Source: Flavobacterium sp.
GTDB taxonomy: Bacteria; Bacteroidota; Bacteroidia; Flavobacteriales; Flavobacteriaceae
Direction of reading: 5' to 3'
NCBI GenBank assembly: GCA_030152225.1
Contig: JASLHL010000327.1
Coordinates: 1 to 10,462 of the forward strand
Length of the DNA: 10,462 nt
The stretch's first letter is position 1; each line of letters begins with the position of its first letter. The notes beneath the pieces are model-generated. The model saw nothing but the letters and a program-made list of their open reading frames with translations. It had not been told where the DNA came from and made no database searches. Both the position numbers and the translations under genes were made by a program. Below, one piece after another: positions 1 through 6,144 of the stretch.

Positions 1-303
1 TCTTTGCTTTTTGTGATGATATTCATTCTTATTTAGATGATTTTTCCTACGTTTCGGTGTACCTCACTTCGTTACTATTTTGTTTGATTTTCACTTCATA
101 AGAAAATCTTCTTTTTCGATTAGATGTAATGAATCAAAAGCCGAAAGCCGAAAAACAGTTTTTTGCTCTTTATCTCACTTCGTTACTATTTTGTTTTGGT
201 GTTCGATGAACCTTCAATTTGTTCTTTGTGTAGAATTCTCATCGCCTCATCATCCATTCACTAATCACTAATCACTAATTACTAATCACCATTCACCAAT
301 CAC
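1..303. other. Intergenic region without a convincing gene
   Basis: No open frame here has a plausible start, composition and length. The only one of note (80-271, 63 codons) runs through both repeat families described below and has no recognisable domain, so I treat it as spurious. The stretch holds a 23-bp direct repeat pair (63-85 and 174-196), a GCCGAAA doublet (140-153) and a heptamer array (256-304). I see no U-tailed hairpin that would end the minus-strand oxyR transcript. The gene to the left lies outside the window. Confidence 0.7.
63..196. repeat. Pair of perfect 23-bp direct repeats
   Basis: Positions 63-85 and 174-196 are identical over 23 bases. The core reads CACTTCGTTACTATTTTG. 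The copies are 88 bp apart and their flanks differ. The element has no obvious coding sense and may belong to a dispersed intergenic repeat family. Two copies at this spacing do not make a CRISPR array. Confidence 0.8.
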
Positions 304-304
304 T
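256..304. repeat. Seven tandem heptamers, consensus AATCACT
   Basis: The 49 bases divide exactly into seven 7-mers: ATTCACT, AATCACT, AATCACT, AATTACT, AATCACC, ATTCACC, AATCACT. The last unit ends on the final base of the oxyR stop codon (minus strand, 306-304). On the minus strand the unit reads AGTGATT. Similar AGTGATTAGTGATT-like spacers occur in flavobacterial intergenic DNA as far as I remember; that part is recollection, not something checked. Confidence 0.85.
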
Positions 305-1242
305 CATTTCTTCTTCGGACTGATAATCTTCACGTCCTGAAAGGCAATAGCACCGCGAATCACACTTAATATCGTATCGTATAGGGCTTGAATAATTTGG
401 AGTTTTAAGTCGTTTGAGGTGTGAATTAAACTAATTTCTCTTGCGGGTTGTGGCGACTCAAAAGGCAGGAGGTTTTTTTGATCCTCTTTAGTAAGTTGAA
501 GTGTGTGGAGGTAGGGCAATAGGGTGTACCCTAAGCCTTCTTTAGAAAGCTGTATTAATGTTTCGAAACTACCACTTTCTAGAGAAAATGGGCGATCAGC
601 ATCCGTACTTTTGTTTTTACAGATGTTGATAATACCATCTCTAAAACAGTGTCCATCTTGTAGGAGTAATAGTTTTTTTAGATCAAGCTGGTTGGTTGTA
701 ATCTTATCGCCAAATTCACTTTGTAGTGGTTGGGGAATATAACCGACAAAGGGCTCATAATAGAGTACTTTTTCGCGTATATCTTCTAGTTCTAAAGGAG
801 TGGCTACAATGGCAGCATCAAGATATCCTCCTTTCAGTCTGGTGATAATTTCTTCGGTAGTATACTCTTCGATAATCAGGTGTACTTTCGGAAATTTATT
901 CACAAACGTTTTAATAAACATAGGTAATAGGGTAGGGGTAACTGTGGGAATAATGCCCAGTTTAAATTCACCGCCAATAAAGCCCTTTTCTTGGTCAATG
1001 ATATCTTTAATTCGATTGGATTCATTGACAATTTTATGTGCTTGCTGAATAATTACGTCGCCAATAGCCGTCAGTTGAATAGGCTTTGTGGTACGGTCAA
1101 AAATTTGAACGCCCAGTTCCTCTTCTAATTTTTGAATTTGCATACTCAAGGTTGGTTGAGTTACAAAAGATTTTTCCGCAGCAAGGGTAAAGTTTTTGTG
1201 CTCTGCAACCGCTAAGGCGTATAATAATTGCGTAATGGTCAT
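304..1242 (-). CDS. oxyR: LysR-family hydrogen peroxide sensor OxyR
   Basis: This 312-residue LysR-type regulator senses peroxide and activates antioxidant genes. The N-terminal winged helix-turn-helix spans about residues 1-60 (FTLAAEKSFVTQPTLSMQIQKLE in two parts, roughly 18-40), followed by a linker helix and the two-lobed sensor domain from about residue 92. The motif DGHCFRD places a cysteine at residue 199 and a second at 208, the same numbers and 9-residue spacing as the peroxidatic and resolving cysteines of E. coli OxyR, so disulfide sensing is very likely retained. The length is close to the family norm of about 305. The Met at 1242 begins the canonical MTITQLLYALAVAE start. No Shine-Dalgarno is visible, as usual for this phylum. 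The gene follows the membrane-protein gene by 43 bp and seems to have its own promoter. No catalase, dps or ahpC target lies within the window. Confidence 0.92.
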   Translation of the reverse strand: MTITQLLYALAVAEHKNFTLAAEKSFVTQPTLSMQIQKLEEELGVQIFDRTTKPIQLTAIGDVIIQQAHKIVNESNRIKDIIDQEKGFIGGEFKLGIIPTVTPTLLPMFIKTFVNKFPKVHLIIEEYTTEEIITRLKGGYLDAAIVATPLELEDIREKVLYYEPFVGYIPQPLQSEFGDKITTNQLDLKKLLLLQDGHCFRDGIINICKNKSTDADRPFSLESGSFETLIQLSKEGLGYTLLPYLHTLQLTKEDQKNLLPFESPQPAREISLIHTSNDLKLQIIQALYDTILSVIRGAIAFQDVKIISPKKK

Positions 1243-1280
1243 AGCTTGAATAGTATAAGGTAAAATGTGTATCCAAGATA

Positions 1281-1306
1281 CAAATTTAATCCTCTATCTT
1301 CTCCAA
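1281..1306 (-). promoter_or_regulatory. Candidate oxyR promoter
   Basis: On the minus strand TAAATTTG (1288-1281) matches the Bacteroidetes -7 consensus TAnnTTTG exactly. A TTG (1306-1304) could serve as the -33 element, but the 15-nt spacer is shorter than the usual 17-23. The box overlaps the stop codon of the upstream gene. Transcription would start near 1274, giving a leader of about 30 nt. This suggests that oxyR can be expressed independently of the sigma-factor pair. Confidence 0.4.
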
Positions 1307-1897
1307 TTCTTGGTAATTTTTCATTAATCGTTTAATCAAAATTCCATAAACCACGCGGTAGTAAAGCCAGATAATACCGAAAAAGACCAAAAATAAGAGC
1401 ATAAATATACCCGTAACAAAGCCGTAGTATTTCCATCCATGTGTGGGATCGGTATCCATACTCAAAACGCTGAACATAGCGAAGAGTGATAGCACGGAGA
1501 TGATCGAAATATTAATGACAATATAATAATTGACCATTTTTTTGGTCTGAAGAATCTGTTTCATCAAGTTTTTAGTGTTATCAGCCACGCAAATTTTGCG
1601 GTATTTGATATAAAACAGAATAATAAAAATAAGTGAAACGAAACCGCTGATGTAGTCTATATTATTAACGGTCCAATCAAAAAATAAATTGGTTGTCGCT
1701 TTTAGATCATTGTCTTCATTAAAAAGAAAAAAGCTTGCCAGATTTAGACAAAGGAATTCGATGACGCTAATAATGAATATCCACATGACGATGGAAGATG
1801 ATTTTTTGTGAATCATCCCTGTGATTTCGTCTTTTGAAATCTTTGGAAAGTTTTGGCTCGCGTTCCAATGCTTTTTTAATAAATCAAGTTCATTCAT
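1286..1897 (-). CDS. Four-TM membrane protein, probable partner of the ECF sigma factor
   Basis: This 203-residue protein has a cytoplasmic N-terminal segment of about 35 residues (LDLLKKHW near the start, then a charged stretch ending KKSSS) and four predicted membrane helices at about 36-59, 80-99, 123-147 and 157-180. It ends in a basic, then acidic tail. I recall similar flavobacterial proteins, some labelled beta-carotene 15,15'-monooxygenase in databases; nothing here supports that enzyme activity. The start lies 14 nt after the stop of the sigma-factor gene, so the two are almost certainly co-transcribed. By analogy with other ECF operons, a membrane protein in this position may be the anti-sigma or signal-receiving partner, with the short cytosolic N-terminus touching the sigma factor. 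That is inference: no ZAS zinc motif (HxxxCxxC) or FecR domain is present. Function is unknown. Confidence 0.75.
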   Translation of the reverse strand: MNELDLLKKHWNASQNFPKISKDEITGMIHKKSSSIVMWIFIISVIEFLCLNLASFFLFNEDNDLKATTNLFFDWTVNNIDYISGFVSLIFIILFYIKYRKICVADNTKNLMKQILQTKKMVNYYIVINISIISVLSLFAMFSVLSMDTDPTHGWKYYGFVTGIFMLLFLVFFGIIWLYYRVVYGILIKRLMKNYQELEKIED

Positions 1898-1911
1898 GAT
1901 ATCGTGTATCC

Positions 1912-2409
1912 TTACGGATTTAGTATTTTTTTTAATTTGCTTTTAATTCGATTCATCTTTACCCGTGCATTGATTTCACTAATTCCCAGTGTACCTGCAA
2001 TCTCTTCGTAGGTTTTGTTTTCTAGGTACATGAAAACTAATGCTTTGTCAATATCATTGAGCTGATGAAGTGCTCGGTACATTAATTTGAGCTGTTGCTC
2101 TTCTTCTTCGTTGTACTCTTGATATTGAAAATGATGGATTACAGGATCATAACTCGTCGTGTTGATTTGCCTGCTTTTCTTTCGAAATAGAGAAATGGCT
2201 GTATTCAGTCCAATTCTATAAGCCCAAGTTGTAAATTTTGATTCCCCTCTAAAGCTGGGGTATGCTTTCCATAGCTGAATGGAGATTTCTTGAAACAAAT
2301 CTTTATGAGCTGATTCCTCATCTGTATAGAGCCGACAAATTTTGTGGATGAGATTTTGATGCTCTTCCAAAAGGTTAACAAACTCTAACTCAAGACTTTT
2401 TTGTTTCAT
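1912..2409 (-). CDS. ECF-type RNA polymerase sigma factor
   Basis: This 165-residue protein has the two-domain ECF layout. Sigma region 2 covers about residues 15-82, with the core-binding segment DLFQEISIQLWKAYPSF (37-53) and the -10-reading and melting part FTTWAYRIGLNTAISLFR (59-76). A short acidic linker (about 98-105, NEEEEQQ) leads to region 4 (about 112-163), whose helix-turn-helix YEEIAGTLGISEINARVKM (134-152) should read the -35 element. No extra C-terminal domain is present. The Met at 2409 is the only upstream Met that keeps region 2 whole. The gene heads the transcript that continues into the four-TM protein 14 nt downstream. The regulon is unknown. The sequence does not look like a SusCD-linked ECF sigma, since no FecR or TonB receptor lies next to it. 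Confidence 0.9.
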   Translation of the reverse strand: MKQKSLELEFVNLLEEHQNLIHKICRLYTDEESAHKDLFQEISIQLWKAYPSFRGESKFTTWAYRIGLNTAISLFRKKSRQINTTSYDPVIHHFQYQEYNEEEEQQLKLMYRALHQLNDIDKALVFMYLENKTYEEIAGTLGISEINARVKMNRIKSKLKKILNP

Positions 2410-2417
2410 ATTACAAT

Positions 2418-2445
2418 TAGATGCCTAACTATGATAATTGTTACA
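2418..2445 (-). promoter_or_regulatory. Candidate autoregulatory ECF promoter
   Basis: Minus-strand TGTAACA (2445-2439) is followed after 15 nt by CATCTA (2423-2418). The AAC-centred upstream box and the CGTC-like downstream box resemble ECF-type promoters, which often drive their own sigma gene. A start near 2411 would leave only one or two leader bases before the ATG at 2409, which counts against this exact placement. Confidence 0.28.
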
Positions 2446-2709
2446 TTTTTAGGAAAAGTTTTTTTTTAATTTCATTTCCAAGATAGCGATTTCAACGCTA
2501 AAAACGCACATTTTAGAACAAATGTACCAAGCGCTAATTTATACTCATTCTGTATTGTTTTAAATTATTGTAAAATTGATTAATTTTCTGATAAATATTT
2601 CGAATAATTACTAATTTTAGTATTAATTAAGTGTGATTATGCGTATGGATTTTAAAATACTGTCTATTTGTTTTGCAAATAAAGATAAAAAAGACAAGTA
2701 AAATTATTT

Positions 2710-2740
2710 TTTGGTACTATTTATGTTGTTCTTATTATCG
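2710..2740 (+). promoter_or_regulatory. Weak candidate promoter of the sdh operon
   Basis: TTTG (2710-2713) and TATTATCG (2733-2740) are separated by exactly 19 nt, the favoured spacing for the Bacteroidetes sigma-A promoter. The -7 box keeps TAnn but matches only two of the four TTTG positions. A start near 2747 would give a leader of about 50 nt that includes the mini-ORF at 2750. I did not find a better match in the region. Confidence 0.3.
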
Positions 2741-2749
2741 TTCCATAGG

Positions 2750-2773
2750 ATGAAATTAGATGCTCCTTTATAA
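2750..2773 (+). CDS. Seven-codon leader ORF upstream of sdhC
   Basis: The frame reads ATG AAA TTA GAT GCT CCT TTA TAA, encoding MKLDAPL, and ends 24 nt before the sdhC start. Its first 15 bases match the first 15 of sdhA (ATG at 3461) at 13 positions, and both peptides begin MKLDA. It could be a translated leader, a remnant of a duplicated sdhA start, or chance. Nothing shows that it is translated. Confidence 0.2.
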   Translation: MKLDAPL

Positions 2774-2797
2774 ATTAATTATTAAAACAAAAATAAG

Positions 2798-3448
2798 ATG
2801 AATACACTCTCAAGAAAGATTGTAATGGCAGGAACAGGGTTGTTTCTGTGTTTCTTTTTACTGATTCACTTTTTAGGGAACACCCAGTTGTTTCTAGAAC
2901 CCGAGCACGCACAGCAAAGCTTCAATGCTTATTCCCATTTTTTAACAGGTAATCCGCTAGTGAAAGCAGTGTCTTATGTGCTCTACTTGTCTATTATAGG
3001 ACATGCAATTTACGCCTTGATCATTACCTCAAAAAACCAAAAAGCTGGCGGTACTTACAAACGCGACAGAAGAGGTAGAGCCAGCAAATGGTATAGCCGA
3101 AATATGGGGGTTTTAGGTGTGATCATTTTAATCTTCCTGGTGCTTCATTTTCAAAATTTTTGGTATGTCTATAAATTTGGAACCATCGGTTTAGACGCCA
3201 ATGGCAATAAAGATTTATACACCGTGGTCGTAACGGCCTTTCAAGAGTTATGGCTGGTGGTAGTCTATGTTATTGCTATGATAGCCCTTGCTTATCACCT
3301 GATTCACGGAATTACCAGTGGCGTGAGAACACTGGGGTTATTTCATCCGAAATACGTCCGTTGGATTAACGTATTCGGTGTTGCCTATGCCGTTATTCTT
3401 TGTGTAGGATTCGCTTTGATGCCCATTTATATTTATATCACCCATTAA
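2798..3448 (+). CDS. sdhC: Succinate dehydrogenase cytochrome b558 subunit (SdhC, B-type)
   Basis: This 216-residue protein is the single membrane anchor of a B-type succinate:quinone oxidoreductase. It carries electrons from the SdhAB head to menaquinone in the inner membrane. Five helices are visible at about 8-30, 57-77, 104-124, 148-172 and 188-212. This is the five-helix, di-heme layout of Bacillus, Wolinella and Bacteroides enzymes, in which no SdhD is needed. Candidate axial heme ligands are His24 (LLIHFLGN), His69 (IIGHAIYA), His117 (LVLHFQNFW) and His167 or His170 (AYHLIHG), one per helix I-IV as the family requires. The start is preceded by an A-rich tract rather than a Shine-Dalgarno. 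The gene leads the operon, with sdhA beginning 12 nt after its stop. Fumarate reductase activity in reverse cannot be excluded, since B-type enzymes serve both roles. Confidence 0.94.
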   Translation: MNTLSRKIVMAGTGLFLCFFLLIHFLGNTQLFLEPEHAQQSFNAYSHFLTGNPLVKAVSYVLYLSIIGHAIYALIITSKNQKAGGTYKRDRRGRASKWYSRNMGVLGVIILIFLVLHFQNFWYVYKFGTIGLDANGNKDLYTVVVTAFQELWLVVVYVIAMIALAYHLIHGITSGVRTLGLFHPKYVRWINVFGVAYAVILCVGFALMPIYIYITH

Positions 3449-3460
3449 TACAAGCTTGTT

Positions 3461-5380
3461 ATGAAATTAGACGCAAAAATTCCTGGAGGACCATTAGAAG
3501 AAAAATGGTTTAACTACAAAAAAAATGCTCGTTTGGTCAATCCAGCAAACAGAAAAAAACTGGATGTCATTGTAATTGGAACGGGATTAGCTGGTAGTTC
3601 AGTAGCAGCTTCTTTAGGTGAAATGGGATATAATGTAAAATCGTTTTGCTTTCAAGATACACCGCGTCGTGCGCACTCTGTAGCGGCACAAGGGGGAGTG
3701 AATGCTGCTAAAAACTACAAAAACGATGGGGACAGTATTTACCGCATGTTCGTTGATACGCTAAAAGGAGGTGACTTTAGAGCTAGAGAGGCCAATGTGT
3801 ACCGCTTAGCCGAATGTTCAGTTAATTTAATCGATCAAGCTGTAGCACAAGGAGTTCCTTTTGGTAGAGAATACGGCGGATACTTGAATAACAGATCCTT
3901 TGGTGGGGTGCAGGTGAGTCGTACCTTTTACGCTCGAGGGCAAACGGGACAACAGTTGTTGCTGGGAACGTATCAAGCACTGATGCGTCAGGTGAGTAAG
4001 AAGACTGTAGCTTTATTCTCTTCGCATGAAATGTTGGATCTGGTGGTGATCGATGGAAAAGCAAGAGGTGTAATTGTGCGAAACTTAGAAACAGGGGAAA
4101 TTGAAAGACATGCCGCTCATGCTGTTGTACTCGCAACAGGAGGGTTTGGTAAAATATATTATTTGTCCACCTTAGCGATGGGGTGTAATGGTTCTGCCAT
4201 TTGGCGTGCACATAAAAAAGGAGCGTTTTTTGCTTCACCAAGTTGGACACAAATTCACCCAACGTCTTTACCACAATCGGGTGATTATCAGTCGAAGTTA
4301 ACGCTAATGTCGGAATCGCTGCGTAATGACGGTCGTATCTGGGTACCGAAAAATCTAAATGAAACGAGATTCGCGAATGATATCCCAGAAGAAGAACGCG
4401 ATTATTACTTAGAAAGACGCTATCCTGCATTTGGAAACTTAGCTCCACGTGATATTTCTTCTCGTGCAGCTAAAGAACGCATCGATGCTGGATATGGGGT
4501 AGGACCATTGAAAAATGCCGTTTATCTCGATTTCTCTAAGGCAATCAAAGAGCAAGGGCAAGCAAAAATTGCTGAAAAATACGGTAACTTATTTACCATG
4601 TATGAAAAAATTACGGGTACAAATGCCTATAAAGAACCCATGATGATTTCACCAGCGGCTCACTTCTCTATGGGTGGATTATGGGTAGATTATGAGTTAA
4701 TGACAACTATTCCTGGGTTATTTGCTTTAGGTGAAGCCAATTTTGCTGATCACGGAGCTAATCGATTGGGAGCTAATTCACTTTTACAAGCTTCGGTAGA
4801 TGGATACTTTATTGCACCTTATACGATTGCAAATTATTTAGCTGATCAAATTCGAGTTGGTAAAATCGAAACCGATCATCCAGAATTTGAAAAAGCAGAA
4901 CAAGAAGTTAAGGACAAATTAGAAGGGCTTTTGAAAATCAATGGAAATAAAACAGTGGATTACTACCACAAAAAACTTGGCAAACTCTTGTACGATTACT
5001 GCGGTTTAGCCCGTACAAAAGAAGGTTTGACATTTGCTATTGATGAAATCAAAAAATTAAGAGCCGAATTTTATACCAACGTACACGTTCCCGGTACCAA
5101 TGCAACGATTAATTCGGAGCTAGAAAAGGCAGGACGCGTGGCAGATTATCTAGAAATCGGAACTTTAATGTGCTACGATGCTTTAACCCGTGATGAATCT
5201 TGTGGGGCACACTTTAGAGAAGAATACCAAACAGAAGAAGGAGAGGCTGCTCGTAATGATGAGCAATTCCAGTTTATTTCTGCTTGGGAATGGCCAGGAT
5301 CATTGGATCGAGAACCCATTTTGAATAAAGAAGAATTAACATTTGAATACGTAAAACCAACTATCCGTAGTTATAAATAA
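3461..5380 (+). CDS. sdhA: Succinate dehydrogenase flavoprotein subunit (SdhA)
   Basis: This 639-residue flavoprotein oxidises succinate to fumarate, or the reverse, at a covalently bound FAD. The N-terminal dinucleotide fold is at [16 protein letters not shown] (36-51). [11 protein letters not shown] carries His72, the expected covalent FAD attachment residue. Substrate-site residues are visible at QIHPT (His266), the SESLRNDGR segment (284-292), LAPRDISSR (Arg330, the likely proton-relay arginine), HFSMGG (His401) and [11 protein letters not shown] (Arg435). The capping domain lies between the halves of the FAD domain, and the C-terminal helical domain ends in [10 protein letters not shown]. 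The length fits the roughly 640-670 residues of B-type SdhA or FrdA, longer than mitochondrial-type enzymes minus their targeting peptide. All catalytic motifs are intact. It sits between sdhC and sdhB, with only 7 nt before sdhB and a TAATAG double stop. Confidence 0.97.
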   Translation: MKLDAKIPGGPLEEKWFNYKKNARLVNPANRKKLDVIVIGTGLAGSSVAASLGEMGYNVKSFCFQDTPRRAHSVAAQGGVNAAKNYKNDGDSIYRMFVDTLKGGDFRAREANVYRLAECSVNLIDQAVAQGVPFGREYGGYLNNRSFGGVQVSRTFYARGQTGQQLLLGTYQALMRQVSKKTVALFSSHEMLDLVVIDGKARGVIVRNLETGEIERHAAHAVVLATGGFGKIYYLSTLAMGCNGSAIWRAHKKGAFFASPSWTQIHPTSLPQSGDYQSKLTLMSESLRNDGRIWVPKNLNETRFANDIPEEERDYYLERRYPAFGNLAPRDISSRAAKERIDAGYGVGPLKNAVYLDFSKAIKEQGQAKIAEKYGNLFTMYEKITGTNAYKEPMMISPAAHFSMGGLWVDYELMTTIPGLFALGEANFADHGANRLGANSLLQASVDGYFIAPYTIANYLADQIRVGKIETDHPEFEKAEQEVKDKLEGLLKINGNKTVDYYHKKLGKLLYDYCGLARTKEGLTFAIDEIKKLRAEFYTNVHVPGTNATINSELEKAGRVADYLEIGTLMCYDALTRDESCGAHFREEYQTEEGEAARNDEQFQFISAWEWPGSLDREPILNKEELTFEYVKPTIRSYK

Positions 5381-5387
5381 TAGGGCT

Positions 5388-6143
5388 ATGAAATTGAATC
5401 TTAAAATATGGAGACAAAAAGATCGCAAATCTGAAGGTAAACTCGTCGATTATGCGATAGATAATGTGAACACACATATGTCTTTTTTAGAAATGTTGGA
5501 CACCTTAAATGAGCAATTAATTTCAAAAAAAGAAGACCCTATTGAATTTGATCACGATTGTAGAGAGGGAATTTGCGGACAATGTGGGGTGGTAATTAAT
5601 GGAAATGCTCATGGCCCACTAGAAAATACAACGACATGTCAATTGCATATGCGAGAGTTTAAAGATGGCGAAACAATACTAATTGAGCCATTTAAAGCCG
5701 CTGGATTTCCTGTTAAAAAGGACTTGAAAGTGGATCGAAGTGCTTTTGATCGTATTATATCTGCTGGTGGATATGTATCAGTTAATACGGGACAAGCACC
5801 AGAAGCTAATACGATTCCTGTTTCGCATGAAACGGCAGAAGCCGCTTTTGATTCGGCAGCTTGTATTGGATGTGGTGCGTGTGTGGCAACGTGTAAAAAT
5901 GGTAGTGCTGCTTTGTTTACTTCTGCAAAAATTACACAATTAGCCTTGTTGCCTCAATCACAACAAGAAAGAAAAGAACGCGCTTTGCATATGATTATGC
6001 AAATGGATGAAGAGGGATTTGGGCACTGCTCTAATACAGAAGCTTGTGAGGTAGAATGCCCACAGGGAATTTCTGTTTTAAACATTGCTCGTATGAATTA
6101 TGAATACAATCGCGCTAGTTTTCTCAAGTTTAAAAAGAAGTAA
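5388..6143 (+). CDS. sdhB: Succinate dehydrogenase iron-sulfur subunit (SdhB)
   Basis: This 251-residue subunit passes electrons from FAD to the heme-bearing anchor through three clusters. The plant-type ferredoxin domain has Cys58, Cys63, Cys66 and Cys84 for the [2Fe-2S] centre (CREGICGQC, then TTTC), with a 17-residue gap before the last ligand. The bacterial ferredoxin domain has Cys159, Cys162, Cys165 and Cys224 for [4Fe-4S], and Cys169, Cys214 and Cys220 for [3Fe-4S] (CIGCGACVATCK, CSNTEACEVECPQG). All eleven ligands are present. The length matches B-type SdhB and FrdB. The start is 7 nt after the sdhA stop. The stop is followed after a single base by the porin start codon, which ties the porin to the same transcript. 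Confidence 0.96.
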   Translation: MKLNLKIWRQKDRKSEGKLVDYAIDNVNTHMSFLEMLDTLNEQLISKKEDPIEFDHDCREGICGQCGVVINGNAHGPLENTTTCQLHMREFKDGETILIEPFKAAGFPVKKDLKVDRSAFDRIISAGGYVSVNTGQAPEANTIPVSHETAEAAFDSAACIGCGACVATCKNGSAALFTSAKITQLALLPQSQQERKERALHMIMQMDEEGFGHCSNTEACEVECPQGISVLNIARMNYEYNRASFLKFKKK

Positions 6144-6144
6144 A

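Larger units (their letters stand above)
2410..2797. other. Divergent AT-rich regulatory region between sigma factor and sdhC
   Basis: These 388 bp hold no gene of normal size. They contain the start region of the minus-strand sigma factor, a small perfect dyad TACTAA-tt-TTAGTA (2609-2622), a second dyad TATTTG-ttttg-CAAATA (2665-2681), a possible sdh promoter (2710-2740) and a seven-codon ORF just before sdhC (2750-2773). In DNA this AT-rich the short dyads may be chance. Their position upstream of a respiratory operon makes them reasonable operator candidates. The length is large for a simple divergent promoter. Confidence 0.6.

Noticed and set aside
63..196. Possible minimal CRISPR (two direct repeats)
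   Set aside because: Only two copies, an 88-bp interval instead of the usual 26-40, and no cas genes nearby.
199..214. GTTC-gat-GAAC dyad as an oxyR terminator
   Set aside because: The stem is only about 4 bp and no U tract follows in the minus-strand direction.
80..271. A 63-codon open frame in the left intergenic region
   Set aside because: It runs through both copies of the direct repeat and most of it has no domain, signal peptide or conserved pattern; the heptamer array forms its end. It looks like an open frame by chance.
304..1242. A local OxyR regulon in the window
   Set aside because: No catalase, peroxiredoxin, dps or ferritin gene is present, and no clear OxyR operator was found; target genes must lie elsewhere.
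1267..1911. Shared 8-mer GGATACAC (minus strand) upstream of both the four-TM gene (1911-1904) and oxyR (1274-1267)
   Set aside because: A single 8-mer match with different distances to the start codons is weak evidence for a common operator.
3822..4448. A 208-codon minus-strand frame opposite sdhA
   Set aside because: It lies wholly within the strongly conserved sdhA coding sequence and its product resembles no family; it is an antisense shadow.
6100..6144. Upstream Met as the porin start
   Set aside because: It would overlap the 3' end of sdhB and add 15 residues before the signal peptide; the Met at 6145 gives a standard signal peptide at the N-terminus.
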